The notes: generated from the sequence alone by a model not told the origin. DNA of 64,000 nucleotides from Halopseudomonas pertucinogena (GCF_014646575.1 NZ_BMNN01000006.1:1-64000); one strand, 5' to 3'; shown: positions 51,001 through 59,873, counted from the first letter of the stretch. Numbers and translations: made by a program.

Positions 51001-51185
51001 GCCCGCCGGAAGTCAATTTCACTGCTCAAGTGGTCATTGAGGCTCAGGCGGGAATGTCTCCAGAGGAAACGCGAGCGCAAGGTGAGATGGCAGCCGGGGC
51101 AATGCGAGCCACCTTCATGTCCATGATCGAGAAGGAATCCCGCCCCGGCGGCTTGCTCTGGAGTTTGTACGGAGGAGGGCGCTAA
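48027..51185 (+). CDS. Tape measure protein
   Basis: This 1052-residue protein determines tail length. It starts with the tape-measure pattern LVVAVDSTQVKRSTDDLRGL, has long Ala-rich coiled coils (about 290-440), a hydrophobic segment near 450-475 and a late hydrophobic segment (about 900-950), and ends FMSMIEKESRPGGLLWSLYG. The ATG at 48027 has GGAG; a GTG one codon earlier is possible. The stop shares a base with the next start. Confidence 0.93.
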   Translation: MTEYAKLVVAVDSTQVKRSTDDLRGLAVESRRVEGAAGALKSALRPLAGIFATLKVSQLVQETTLLSSRYGELGIVMEVVGRNAGYSRLELDALEDGLKRTGISAIESRNNIARMISANIDLAKATELARLAQDAAVIGGLNSSDAFQRLVRGIQTAEIETLRNIGLNVSFERSYEELAQQLGKTASELTELEKVQARTNGVLQAAPNIAGAYEASLDNAGKALRSSTRYLEDFQVKLGEATQPAFAKGVEAYSDSLKFLSQNVDGVIQVLETGLYVALARGATAITTSTTAMVLQAAQQAKSNQLTAQAAAFEVRKAEAAKVSALAELNKARATEAAALATLAQNRAEQQRFALQVALAKGTAEYAALSSGLATVNRNLAASEQAVAAATSARTAATAAAAGAAATLSKASAAAAAANTAAAASSATLAGAMRVVTGVGGRLLGLLGGPVGLLFTVGAVALSFVDFSDKADDAKRSTDRLSGSLDRLRTTAEIAEQRFAGATANLGRMNKAEVEQVAERLQLVMRREEQDLKRFQRLYEAGNKGITRGLIQQKQDNIAAIKEQLEVLGAATTEQENASTKEGQAYIKRLNEQLVMLGAITEEEKVRAQIREGLIKVSPAEQERLLIMAREIDAKRELEEADDRRKRSLEGLASTYQSIASNLHREINLHEDAGEVAKLRYEIENGSLQGLATRQIQYLEGLARELDAKRDLTEQEQRRIEILRESGQLRAANDAQFELEYAAKIAEYERQGNQEALQRLETLRRIREVQLAADQAPGTVEGVSQAPRSQGIDAMFGGATGELLKLQEQAAELEAWRQTELEKQQGFLEAKAINEEVYAERVRNIHEQNQAQLANLEQARTQLALASTEQLFGSLTSMASTFAGEQSGIYRAMFAVQKAAAIAQSIIAIQQGIAMAAANPWPANLGAMASVAAATAGIVSNIASVQSFDGGGYTGNGPRSGGLDGKGGFMAMVHPQETIIDHTKQKPGRAGGPPEVNFTAQVVIEAQAGMSPEETRAQGEMAAGAMRATFMSMIEKESRPGGLLWSLYGGGR

Positions 51186-51535
51186 TGGAGCTGTTCGATT
51201 TCCCGGTCGACAACGCGACCAGTATCGACGTTGCGTTCAAGGCGTTGCGCGCCGACTTCGGTGACGGCTACAGCCAAGAGGCCGGCGACGGCATCAACAC
51301 GCGCAAGGAGGCGTGGCGCATATCCGCCGCCGGTCACTGGACTGACGGTAGCGGTATGCCGGTGAAGGCAATGTCCGAGTTCTTGGACAGGCAAGGCGGC
51401 TTCAAGGCGTTTCAGTGGGAGACACCTATGGGACAGACCAAGCTGTTCAAGTGTCGGGCAGGATACAGCCTGTCACACGAAGGCGCGGGCAACTTCAGGC
51501 TGTCCGCCACCTTTGAGGAGGTTCACGCACCATGA
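51185..51535 (+). CDS. Minor tail protein M (lambda gpM-like)
   Basis: This 116-residue protein begins the tail-tip module. The patterns FRADFGDGYSQEAG-like (ALRADFGDGYSQEAGDG) and FQWETPMGQTKLFKCRAGYS are characteristic of phage minor tail protein M, which links tape measure and tail tip. It overlaps the tape measure stop by one base. Confidence 0.92.
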   Translation: MELFDFPVDNATSIDVAFKALRADFGDGYSQEAGDGINTRKEAWRISAAGHWTDGSGMPVKAMSEFLDRQGGFKAFQWETPMGQTKLFKCRAGYSLSHEGAGNFRLSATFEEVHAP

Positions 51536-52194
51536 CGCTGTCATCTGACGTGCAGCGCCTTGAGCCCGGCTCTGTGGTAACCCTGTACATCCTGGATGCC
51601 GAGGCCATCGGCGCCGAGACTTACCGATTCCATAGCCATGACGCAGCGGCAATTAGCTTCCAGGGTGTGCAGTACGACCCATGGCCGTTGGAGGCTTCCG
51701 GCTTCGAGATGAGCGGTACCGGTAATCCTTCGCCGAAGCTGCGGGTAGGTAACGTCGGCGGGTTCATTACGGCGCTCTGCCTGCAGTTCGATGACCTGGT
51801 GGGCGCCAAGCTGACCCGCAAGCGCACGCTGGCCAAATACCTGGACGGCGCGCCTGAAGCAGATCCGGATGAAGAGTTTCCGCCGGAAATCTGGTTCATC
51901 GAGCAGAAGACTGGCGAAAACGCGGAATCAGTCGAGTTCGAGCTGGCCAGCGCCATGGATTTCCAAGGCGTGCAGCTGCCGCGCCGGCCGATTATCGCGA
52001 ACCACTGCCCTTGGCGGTACCGATCAGCCGAGTGCAGCTACACCGGTCCGCCGGTGGCCGATGAGTTCGACATCATCACTACAGATGCGGCCCGCGACAA
52101 ATGCGGCAAGCGGCTTCAGAGCTGCAAGTTGCGATTCGGCGAGAACGGTGAGCTCCCGTTTGGCGGATTTCCTGCAGCCGCCCTCACCAGGTAA
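51532..52194 (+). CDS. Minor tail protein L (Fe-S cluster type)
   Basis: This 220-residue protein matches gpL in length and order. Four cysteines in the C-terminal third (NHCPWRYRSAECSYTG, then DKCGKRLQSCKL) are spaced as the [4Fe-4S]-binding cysteines of lambda gpL. The ATG overlaps the M stop by 4 bp. Confidence 0.92.
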   Translation: MTLSSDVQRLEPGSVVTLYILDAEAIGAETYRFHSHDAAAISFQGVQYDPWPLEASGFEMSGTGNPSPKLRVGNVGGFITALCLQFDDLVGAKLTRKRTLAKYLDGAPEADPDEEFPPEIWFIEQKTGENAESVEFELASAMDFQGVQLPRRPIIANHCPWRYRSAECSYTGPPVADEFDIITTDAARDKCGKRLQSCKLRFGENGELPFGGFPAAALTR

Positions 52195-52214
52195 CCGCAT
52201 CTCGATCCTTCCAG

Positions 52215-52237
52215 GCCCGCCTCGTGCGGGCTTTTTT
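52215..52237 (+). terminator. Terminator between L and K genes
   Basis: Stem GCCCGC with GCGGGC (loop CTCGT) followed by six T, 14 bp before the K start. Confidence 0.85.
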
Positions 52238-52250
52238 GTGGGTGAAAACC

Positions 52251-52988
52251 ATGAGATTACCCGTCGCCGCGAAGCGTCATGCCGAGCGGGAGTATCCGCG
52301 CGAGAGCTGTGGGCTTCTGGTAGACGGCAAGTACTGGCCTTGCAGAAACGCAGCCCAGACCCCGGACGAGCATTTCGTCATCGACCCAGCGGATTACAAG
52401 GCCGCCATGCGCGCCGGTGAGGTACAGGCGGTCATCCACAGCCACCCGGACTACCCAGCGGCGCCGAGCGTTGCGGACAGGATCGGCTGCGAGGAATCAG
52501 GCTTGCCCTGGGCAATCATCCCGGTGGAGCAGGGCAAGGCCGGGAAGCACGTCTGGATCAAGCCAGTAGGCTGGCAAGCGCCGCTGATCGGGCGTGAGTT
52601 CGTCCATGGGGTGCATGACTGCCTGTCGATCATCCTCGACTTCTATCAGCGCGAGATGGGCATTGACCTCGGCACCTACGACCGAGAGGACGGCTGGTGG
52701 GATCAGGGCAAGGACTACTACCGGGAGCTGCTGCCCAAGGCGGGGTTCCGGGCTGTCACGGCCCCGCGTCACGGCGACGTTGTTTTGATGCAAATCCGCT
52801 CGCCGGTACCGAACCACGCCGGGATCTATCTCGAAACCGGGGTGCTGGCCACCGAGCCAGAGCACTACCCGGCTCCCCAATCAATCCTCCACCACCTGTA
52901 CGGGCGCGACTCCAAGCGCGACCCGTACGGCGGCTATTGGCTGGAAAAAACAGTGAGCGTTTGGCGACATGAAACTCAAGACGATTAG
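52251..52988 (+). CDS. Tail tip protein K: JAB/MPN plus NlpC/P60 peptidase
   Basis: This 245-residue protein has an N-terminal JAMM metalloprotease domain with Glu18 (RESCGLL), His63 and His65 (VIHSHPDYPAAPSVAD) and Asp76, then an NlpC/P60 cysteine peptidase with Cys124 (VHDCLSIILDF) and a His in VPNHAGIYLE (about 188). In lambda the homologous gpK is needed for tail-tip assembly and may open peptidoglycan. It overlaps gene I by 20 bp. Confidence 0.93.
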   Translation: MRLPVAAKRHAEREYPRESCGLLVDGKYWPCRNAAQTPDEHFVIDPADYKAAMRAGEVQAVIHSHPDYPAAPSVADRIGCEESGLPWAIIPVEQGKAGKHVWIKPVGWQAPLIGREFVHGVHDCLSIILDFYQREMGIDLGTYDREDGWWDQGKDYYRELLPKAGFRAVTAPRHGDVVLMQIRSPVPNHAGIYLETGVLATEPEHYPAPQSILHHLYGRDSKRDPYGGYWLEKTVSVWRHETQDD

Positions 52989-53535
52989 GTTGTACGGAAA
53001 GCTTGGGGCGAAGTTCGGCCGCGTCCACCGGCTGGCAGTGGCCAACGCCGCCGAAGCCTCCCGGGCGCTGTGCGTTCTGCTGCCCGGGTTCGAGTCCTAC
53101 CTGCTCAATGCGCCCGGCGGATATGCCGTGTTCTACGGCACAGACAACCTGCAGATGGATCAGTTGGCCCACCCATCCGGTAACGATGACATCCGCATCG
53201 CCCCGGTGCCAGCAGGTGCAAAGAGTGGCGGGATCTTCGCAGTCGTGACGGGCGTGGTGCTGATTGCCGCGGGCTTCTTCACCGGCGGCGCAACCTGGGG
53301 GCCGGCGATGATGATGATGGGTGCCGGCATGGCCATCGGCGGCGCACTGATGATGCTTTCCCCGCAGCCACAGGGCACCGCGTCCGCAGACTCAGCGGCC
53401 AACAACCCCAGCTACGCGTTCAACGGCGCGGTGAACACCGAGGCCCAGGGCAACCCTGTGCCTCTTCTCTACGGCGAATTGATCGTCGGTTCGGCAGTGA
53501 TTTCAGGTGGCGTTTACGCCGAGGACAGGGCATGA
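52969..53535 (+). CDS. Tail assembly protein I
   Basis: This 188-residue protein has a ubiquitin-like N-terminus (MKLKTIRLYGKLGAKFGRVH), a long hydrophobic stretch (about 85-130) and a C-terminal ALMMLSPQPQG...NNPSYAFNGAVNTEAQGNPVP-like segment, split here as two motifs typical of gpI. It is needed for tail-tip assembly in lambda. It overlaps J by 4 bp. Confidence 0.92.
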   Translation: MKLKTIRLYGKLGAKFGRVHRLAVANAAEASRALCVLLPGFESYLLNAPGGYAVFYGTDNLQMDQLAHPSGNDDIRIAPVPAGAKSGGIFAVVTGVVLIAAGFFTGGATWGPAMMMMGAGMAIGGALMMLSPQPQGTASADSAANNPSYAFNGAVNTEAQGNPVPLLYGELIVGSAVISGGVYAEDRA

Positions 53536-56500
53536 CCGCGATGATCAAAGGCGCCAAGGGTGGCAGCAAGAAGCAGCGTCCGCCTCGGGAGGCACCCGAC
53601 AGCCTGGTCAGCATTGCCTATGCGCGCCTGATCGATCTGATCTCCGAAGGGGAGATCGAGGGGCTGGTTAACGGTGCCGCATCGATCTACCTGGACGAGA
53701 CCCCTTCAGACTCGTTCACCGACTTCCGCTGGGAGCAGCGCACCGGTACTCAAGACCAGTCGTACCTGGCCGGCTTCCCGCAGGTAGAGAACGAGATCTC
53801 CCTGGGCATCGAGCTGCGCTCGGATGCGCCTTGGGTCAGGTCCATCACCAATCTGGATCTGTCAGCGGTGCGGATCAATTTCGCGCTGCCGCGGCTGGCT
53901 CGGCAGAACACGGAGAACGGCGACACCAACGGTTATCGCATCGAATATGCCATCGACGTGGCTGAGGGTGCCGGTCCGTTCGTGGAAGTGCTCAAAGGTG
54001 CGTTCGACGGCAAGACCGCGGGCGGCTATGAGCGCTCGGTCCGCGTCGATCTGGAAGGGCGCCCGGCTGGTGGGTGGCAGGTCCGCGTTCGCCGGCTGAC
54101 GCCCAACAGCGCGTCTTCGGCCATCGCCGATACGACAAACCTGAAGTCGATCACCGAGATCATCGACGCCAAGTTCCGGTATCCCAATTCCGCTCTGGTG
54201 GGCGTCTCGTTTGACGCGGAGACATTCGGCGGCTCGGTGCCAAAGCGCGGATACCACATGCGCGGGCGCATCGTTCGCGTCCCGAGCAACTACGACCCGG
54301 CGACCCGCACGTACACCGGTGTCTGGGATGGCACCTTCAAGCCTGCGTACAGCAACAACCCGGCCTGGGTGTATTACGACCTGCTGCTGCACCCGCGCTA
54401 TGGCCTGGGTGACCGGGTGGATGCCACCCAGGTGGATAAATGGGGTCTGTACCAGATCGCCCGGTATTGCGATGAACTGGTCCCGGACGGCAAGGGCGGC
54501 ATGGAGCCCCGGTTCGTCTGCAACTTGTACCTGCAAAAGCGGGCCGATGCCTACAAAACCCTCCAGGACATTGCCGCGATCTTCCGCGGCATCACGTACT
54601 GGGGCGCTGGCCAGGCTTTCGTCTCCGCGGATATGCCAGCCGACCCGGTGTACACCTACACCAACGGGAACGTGATAGGCGGCAAATTCAGCTACAAAGG
54701 GAGCAAGCGCAGCACTCGGTACAGCGCAGCGCTGGTCAGCTGGAACGACCCGGCCGATATGTACCGAGCTAAAGTCGAGTATGTGCAGGATGAGGATGCT
54801 GTTGCCCGCTTCGGCGTACAGACCACGGAAATCATGGCGCTGGGCTGCACCTCACAGGGTCAGGCGCAGCGGGCCGGCAAATGGGCGCTGCTGACCAACC
54901 TGCTGGAGACCGAAACGGTTTCGTTCTCGGTGGGGCTGGACGGCATCCGCGCGCGCCCCGGGCAGATCATCCGGGTAGCGGACAACGACCGGGCGGGCCG
55001 GCGCATCGGTGGTCGCGTATCAGCGGCTACCCGGTCGGTCATCACCGTAGATCAGATCGCCGACGCCCAGATCGGGGATGAACTGACGTGCATTCTGCCG
55101 AATGGGGCCGCCCAGACCCGGGTCATTTCCGGTGTGGACGGCAATGAAATCACGGTGTCGCCTCAGTTCGATGCGGCACCGGTCGCGCACAGCGTGTGGG
55201 CCTGGGAATCGCAGACGCTCGCAGCGCAGCGGTACCGGATCGTCAGCATCAGCGAGTCTGGTCCGCTGGAATACGCGATCACCGCCAGCAAGTACGTCGA
55301 GGGCAAGCACGCGGCGGTCGACAATGGCGCGATCATCAGTCAGCGGCCGATCACCTCCATTCCATCGAGCGTACAGGCTGCGCCGGAGAACATCCGGGCG
55401 ATCAGCAGCACCATGCTCGAGCAGACCATGGCGGTCACCACCATGACCGTCATCTGGGATCCTGCAGAAGGCGCCACTCGCTACGATGTGGAATGGCGGC
55501 GAGGGGATGGCGCCTGGGTGTATGCCGGGCGAGTGGGCGGCACGGAGCTGGATGTGGTCGGCATCTATGCCGGCACCTACCTGATCCGCGTGCGGGCTCT
55601 GAACAGCCTGGATGTGGCCAGCCCCTGGGGTTACAGCGACAGCATCGAACTGGACGGGAAACAGGGCGTCCCGCCGACACCTGCTTTCCTCAATGCCACC
55701 GGCATCATCTTCGGCATCGATCTGCGCTGGGGCTTCCCGGCCGGTGCCGAGGACACGCTGCGCACCGAGATCCAGTACAACACCCAGCCGTCCGAGCAGG
55801 ATGCACAGCACCTGGGCGACTACGCCTATCCGCTGGACAACCACACCATGTCCGGCCTGAGGGCGGCTCAGGTGTTCTACTTCCGAGCCCGCCTGGTAGA
55901 CCGCACCGGCAACATCGGCCCCTGGACGGACTGGGTATACGGCCAATCCAGCGCGGATGCCGACGAGATTCTGGATTACCTCGCCGGCCAGATCAGCGAG
56001 ACCGAACTCGGCCAGCACCTGCAGGAGGAAATCGGCAAAATCTCCGGCGACGGCCCGGGCTCGGTCAACGAGCGGATCAGCAGCGCGATCGAGGAGGCGG
56101 TCGACGCCCTGGCATACGACCCGGACGAGGAATACTCACCTGGTGAGACCGTGCGCGGCGGGCCGGGCGGCAGGCGTCTGTACCAGGCGCTGGTCGATGT
56201 GCCGACGGACACTCCGCCCCCGAATGCCAACTACTGGCTGGATGTTGGCCAAGTTGTCGAGGACGCCAACGGTGTGGTTGTTCAGGTGCAGCAGAACACC
56301 GCGGACATCGACGAGCTCGATGGTGTGGTCACCGCTCAGGGCGAGAGCATTTCCGCGATGCGGGCGTCAGCGCGGCCCAGCCGAGCAGATGGCGAAAAGG
56401 CTGATGCGCTGGACGGCTGGTACGCCCAGGCGGCCATCAGCCAAGAGCAGCGTGTCAGGGTGTCCGAAACATCGGCTCTGGCTGAGCAGATATCGACGCT

Positions 56501-57014
56501 TGAGGCGACGCTCGGTGAGGACATCCGGGCGGTGGTCGAGGAGACGAGCCAGGTTGTCGCAGACCTTGAGGGCGACCTGTCCGCCATGTGGTCGGTCAAG
56601 ATGCAGGTCAACCAGAACGGCGAGTACGTCTATGCCGGGGTCGGCCTGGGCATCGAGAACGGCCCCGGCGGACTGCAGTCGCAGTTCCTGGTCGAGGCCA
56701 ACCGGTTTGCCCTGCTCAACACGCTCAACGGAGTGACCACCACGCCGTTTGTGGTCGAGGGCGGCCAGGTGTTCATGAATTCGGCTGTGATCAAACAGGC
56801 GGACATCGTGAACCTGATCGTCACCGGGGTGCTGCAGTCGGGTAACTATGTGGCGGGCCAGCAGGGGGTTCGGATCAACTTCGTCACTGGCGAATTTGAA
56901 ATGAATGGCGTGGTCCCCGGGCAGGGCAGAACGACGATGACCAACCGAGGGGTAAAGGTCGTCGATAACAACAACATCGTCCGGGTCCGCCTAGGCGATC
57001 TGAGGAACTGGTAG
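53532..57014 (+). CDS. Tail tip/host specificity protein J
   Basis: This 1160-residue central fibre-tip protein recognises the host receptor. Conserved N-terminal block SLVSIAYARLIDLISEGEIE and YLDETPSDSF, the central IVRVPSNYDP and LLLHPRYGLGDRVD region, fibronectin type III-like repeats (about 640-810) and the C-terminal DUF1983-like segment (from about 1010) are visible. The extreme C-terminus determines specificity and cannot be interpreted. Confidence 0.95.
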   Translation: MTAMIKGAKGGSKKQRPPREAPDSLVSIAYARLIDLISEGEIEGLVNGAASIYLDETPSDSFTDFRWEQRTGTQDQSYLAGFPQVENEISLGIELRSDAPWVRSITNLDLSAVRINFALPRLARQNTENGDTNGYRIEYAIDVAEGAGPFVEVLKGAFDGKTAGGYERSVRVDLEGRPAGGWQVRVRRLTPNSASSAIADTTNLKSITEIIDAKFRYPNSALVGVSFDAETFGGSVPKRGYHMRGRIVRVPSNYDPATRTYTGVWDGTFKPAYSNNPAWVYYDLLLHPRYGLGDRVDATQVDKWGLYQIARYCDELVPDGKGGMEPRFVCNLYLQKRADAYKTLQDIAAIFRGITYWGAGQAFVSADMPADPVYTYTNGNVIGGKFSYKGSKRSTRYSAALVSWNDPADMYRAKVEYVQDEDAVARFGVQTTEIMALGCTSQGQAQRAGKWALLTNLLETETVSFSVGLDGIRARPGQIIRVADNDRAGRRIGGRVSAATRSVITVDQIADAQIGDELTCILPNGAAQTRVISGVDGNEITVSPQFDAAPVAHSVWAWESQTLAAQRYRIVSISESGPLEYAITASKYVEGKHAAVDNGAIISQRPITSIPSSVQAAPENIRAISSTMLEQTMAVTTMTVIWDPAEGATRYDVEWRRGDGAWVYAGRVGGTELDVVGIYAGTYLIRVRALNSLDVASPWGYSDSIELDGKQGVPPTPAFLNATGIIFGIDLRWGFPAGAEDTLRTEIQYNTQPSEQDAQHLGDYAYPLDNHTMSGLRAAQVFYFRARLVDRTGNIGPWTDWVYGQSSADADEILDYLAGQISETELGQHLQEEIGKISGDGPGSVNERISSAIEEAVDALAYDPDEEYSPGETVRGGPGGRRLYQALVDVPTDTPPPNANYWLDVGQVVEDANGVVVQVQQNTADIDELDGVVTAQGESISAMRASARPSRADGEKADALDGWYAQAAISQEQRVRVSETSALAEQISTLEATLGEDIRAVVEETSQVVADLEGDLSAMWSVKMQVNQNGEYVYAGVGLGIENGPGGLQSQFLVEANRFALLNTLNGVTTTPFVVEGGQVFMNSAVIKQADIVNLIVTGVLQSGNYVAGQQGVRINFVTGEFEMNGVVPGQGRTTMTNRGVKVVDNNNIVRVRLGDLRNW

Positions 57015-57018
57015 CGCT

Positions 57019-57300
57019 ATGAGGCTGATTTTCATAGCGCTGCTGGGCCTGTGCCTCGCGGCCTGCGCTCAGCCGCGCCCGCAGTATGACCTGCAGCGCA
57101 CGGAGGCGACGGTGCGCGTGCACATCGTCGAGCGTATCCCCGGCCGCCCGAATCTGTATGGGCTTTCATCCTGCAGGGAGGGCGACTGCGACGTGTGGAT
57201 TCGCAGATCGGTGTACCCGAAATGCCTCGTTCATGAACTTCGACACGCCTTTGAAGGCAACTTTCACCCTATGGGGCCAAGTACGGAGGACTGCCTGTGA
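57019..57300 (+). CDS. Small lipoprotein with HExxH motif behind J
   Basis: This 93-residue protein has a signal peptide with lipobox LAAC (Cys16). The mature part contains VHELRHAFEGNFHP with a zincin HExxH at His72-Glu73-His76 and a further His at 83, one residue off the metzincin spacing. Four cysteines (51, 57, 69, 92) could form disulfides. It starts 4 bp after J and overlaps the next gene. A tail- or envelope-associated metalloprotease is possible, but activity is inference. Confidence 0.75.
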   Translation: MRLIFIALLGLCLAACAQPRPQYDLQRTEATVRVHIVERIPGRPNLYGLSSCREGDCDVWIRRSVYPKCLVHELRHAFEGNFHPMGPSTEDCL

Positions 57301-57611
57301 GTTTTGGTATCGAGATCCGCGACGAGAATAGGCGTGATGTATTTTCGGTGGGTCGGAAGTATTTCAGGATCGTGGGTGAGATCAGCTTCCCTGCGGCTTC
57401 ATCCAGCAGCCCATCCATTCTTGAATCTACCTTTCAACTGCCTGCCAGCGTGCCGACAGATGAAGAGCCGTTCATCAAGCTCTCTGTGCTGGAAGGCGCG
57501 AAGTCCTACCTGCTTCAGGGCAGGACAGTACGCATCCAGCACACGGGATATTACGAGGGGACCACCTACTACCGGCATCCGGCCAAGGTTTATTACGGGT
57601 TTTACGCATGA
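57297..57611 (+). CDS. Tail accessory protein, single-module
   Basis: This 104-residue protein reads MSFGIEIRDENRRDVFSVGR from a GTG that overlaps the lipoprotein stop by 4 bp. It is beta-rich with a tyrosine-rich C-terminus (YYEGTTYYRHPAKVYYGFYA). Its start resembles that of the next gene and that gene's internal module. Likely tail tip or fibre accessory; exact role unknown. Confidence 0.75.
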   Translation: MSFGIEIRDENRRDVFSVGRKYFRIVGEISFPAASSSSPSILESTFQLPASVPTDEEPFIKLSVLEGAKSYLLQGRTVRIQHTGYYEGTTYYRHPAKVYYGFYA

Positions 57612-58324
57612 GCATCGGTCTTGCCGTGAACAACGAGAGGCGCCACGAAGTATTCAACTCCAACGATCTGCCATACCGGTTCACCGCGATTGCCGAACCT
57701 TTTGATGTGATCAACGCCGGTGGCTCCTACAGGCACTACCAGAAGAACATTAATGGCAGGTTCACCGATGCGGTGATGGTCGCGATTCATATACCCGATG
57801 GCATCGGAGGCAACTACAGGATCTACAACAGCCTTGACGGGCAGATGATCCAGGTCCGGTTCAGAGAAAGGCAATGGAACCTGCCTGCGCCGAGCAGCCC
57901 TCCGGTGTTCTATCTGATGGACCGTGTCAGACCGAGCACACCGGCGACCGGTTTTGGCATCGAGTTGAAAGATGCTTCCGGCGGCATCGTGCTGAACTCA
58001 TCGACGCCCTTGGTACAGGTTGAGGATGTGGTGGAAGTCACAACCATCAAAGGACCGCTCGGCACTCTTCCCTATGTGCGTGTTGCGCCTTCCGCCGGCA
58101 GGCTGATTGTCGTGGAAAACCTCATGCCACGCGGCGGCTTCGGGTCTATCAATTACAACGGGTCCACTGCCTATTTTGTGGAGGGCTGGTTTCTGGATAT
58201 CAAAGACGAGGGCGGATACTTCCATGTCCGCACGGCGGAGTGGTTCCAAGAAACAGGCGAGGGTGTCGAGTACTATTCATACGCGATGCCGTTGAGGTGC
58301 GCCCTGATCAAGAAGCCCGACTGA
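57608..58324 (+). CDS. Tail accessory protein, two-module
   Basis: This 238-residue beta-rich protein starts MSIGLAVNNERRHEVFNSND and contains a second similar unit near residue 116 (GFGIELKDASGGIVLNSSTP). The module G-I/L-x-I/V-x-N/D-E/A-x-x-x-x-V-F is shared with the preceding gene, indicating internal duplication. Located between J and the fibre gene, so probably a virion protein. Confidence 0.75.
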   Translation: MSIGLAVNNERRHEVFNSNDLPYRFTAIAEPFDVINAGGSYRHYQKNINGRFTDAVMVAIHIPDGIGGNYRIYNSLDGQMIQVRFRERQWNLPAPSSPPVFYLMDRVRPSTPATGFGIELKDASGGIVLNSSTPLVQVEDVVEVTTIKGPLGTLPYVRVAPSAGRLIVVENLMPRGGFGSINYNGSTAYFVEGWFLDIKDEGGYFHVRTAEWFQETGEGVEYYSYAMPLRCALIKKPD

Positions 58325-58351
58325 CGATTTGAAAGCATCACTCCCCACGCC

Positions 58352-58373
58352 AACCCGCCCCGAGCGGGTTTTT
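58352..58373 (+). terminator. Terminator before the tail fibre gene
   Basis: Stem AACCCGC with GCGGGTT (loop CCCGA) followed by T-run, 34 bp before the tail fibre start. Confidence 0.82.
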
Positions 58374-58407
58374 CATTGCCCAAATTCCAGCAAAAAGGAA
58401 CAGTCCA

Positions 58408-59568
58408 ATGTGGTACTCACAAGGCACAGTAGCTGCCACTAACGACAGCAACGTCATCACCGGTACCGGCACGGCCTTTATCGAGAATGTCCGCATCGGC
58501 GATGGCATCACGATCCAGGGAAGCCAGTCGCTGCATGAAGTCATTGGCATCGCCAGCAATGCTCAGCTGACCATCCGGCCTGCCTACAACGGGCCCAGCG
58601 GTAGCGGAAAACAGTATGCGATCGCGCCGGTCCTGGGTTACGACAAGGATTTGTCGGACGCCTTCAATCGCCTGAGATTGGAGATTGGTGACTACCTGAC
58701 GAACCTCCACGAGCTGAATGACTGGGTCCTTGACCCCACCAGAGACGCTATCGAGGCCGCCAGCCAGGCCAGCGACAGCGCCAGTGCTGCAGCGCAATCA
58801 GAACAGGCATCGGCCCAGTCGGCGACGGCTTCGGCAGGCAGTGCGAATGCCGCAGCTCAGTCTGAGCAGGCTTCAGGCCAATCAGCCACCGACGCCGCCG
58901 CCAGCGCAGCCGCAGCGGCCCAGTCTGAACAGGTGGCCAGCCAGAAGGCATCTGATGCAGCAGGCAGCGCAGACGCGGCCGACCAGGCCCGGGTAGCCGC
59001 CGAGCAAGCCGTTCAGGAAGCCGAAGGGCTGGTGCCGACGGAAACCCCGGGGCCGGGGATGATCCCCAAGGCGCGGGCGGCCGGCACTCTGGATCCAGAC
59101 TGGGTCCCCTTCTCGCCGTCAGGAAAATCGGTAGCGACAGGCAGCGCGGAGCAGGGCAGAGCTGCGCTTGAGCTGGGTGATGCTGCACTGGCTGACGTGG
59201 TGGGGGATATGTCGGCAGGCGCGATCATCGAGCGAGGCAGTAATGCCAACGGTGAGTATGTGCGGTTTGCTGATGGAACGCAGATCTGCACAAAAACCAA
59301 GCATAGGATTGTCTGGGCATCTGCATATCGTTTGGGAGGCACCTGGACATATCCAGCAGCTTTTATCTCCTTGCCCTGCGTGAACGTGAGCATGGATCTG
59401 GACAACCTAATTAACTACCCCAATGTTGGCGAGGTGAGTTTGAACAAGAACTATTCATTGTTTCCCACCAGCGTGAACATCCAGGCCTATAGAAATGAAG
59501 GCGGCTCAGCTTTTTCATCGAATGCCTACGCAGATGTAGAGGCCGTCGCAGTAGGGAGATGGAAATGA
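58408..59568 (+). CDS. Tail fibre protein with Ala/Ser/Gln repeats
   Basis: This 386-residue protein has an N-terminal attachment domain (MWYSQGTVAATNDSNVITGT), a region of about 20-residue repeats (AAQSEQASAQSATASAGSAN and two similar units, about 128-190) that should form a trimeric coiled coil, and a C-terminal receptor-binding or chaperone-type domain. The DNA of the tip is less GC-rich, consistent with frequent exchange of the host-range part. Confidence 0.88.
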   Translation: MWYSQGTVAATNDSNVITGTGTAFIENVRIGDGITIQGSQSLHEVIGIASNAQLTIRPAYNGPSGSGKQYAIAPVLGYDKDLSDAFNRLRLEIGDYLTNLHELNDWVLDPTRDAIEAASQASDSASAAAQSEQASAQSATASAGSANAAAQSEQASGQSATDAAASAAAAAQSEQVASQKASDAAGSADAADQARVAAEQAVQEAEGLVPTETPGPGMIPKARAAGTLDPDWVPFSPSGKSVATGSAEQGRAALELGDAALADVVGDMSAGAIIERGSNANGEYVRFADGTQICTKTKHRIVWASAYRLGGTWTYPAAFISLPCVNVSMDLDNLINYPNVGEVSLNKNYSLFPTSVNIQAYRNEGGSAFSSNAYADVEAVAVGRWK

Positions 59569-59873
59569 TTATTGAGTTTTCGCCGGCGCGGAGCGATGAA
59601 AGACTGACTTTGACCGCCCATGAGGATGTTGTGAATATCAACGGCGAAGTGTTTGATTTCTCGAGCCTTCCCGAGGGCGCGACCTTGCCCCGCGAGGCGA
59701 TAGGCTCGGGGTGGTTTTCCGGCCCGGTTGAGCGCATCAACGGGGAGCTGCACATGACGCTACGCCTGCCGCACGGCCCCAACCCCCCGAAGCATGTCGC
59801 ATTTCCGGAGCCGCTCATCGTCACTGAGGACGGCCCGGTGACCCTGCCCACCGATGAGGAGTACCAGCCGTGA
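59565..59873 (+). CDS. Tail fibre-associated protein
   Basis: This 102-residue protein starts at ATG 59565, overlapping the fibre stop by 4 bp after GGGAG. It is beta-rich (DVVNINGEVFDFSSLPEGAT) and ends in acidic TLPTDEEYQP. Comparable short genes behind pseudomonad tail fibres are annotated as hypothetical or fibre assembly proteins. Function inferred from position only. Confidence 0.72.
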   Translation: MIIEFSPARSDERLTLTAHEDVVNINGEVFDFSSLPEGATLPREAIGSGWFSGPVERINGELHMTLRLPHGPNPPKHVAFPEPLIVTEDGPVTLPTDEEYQP

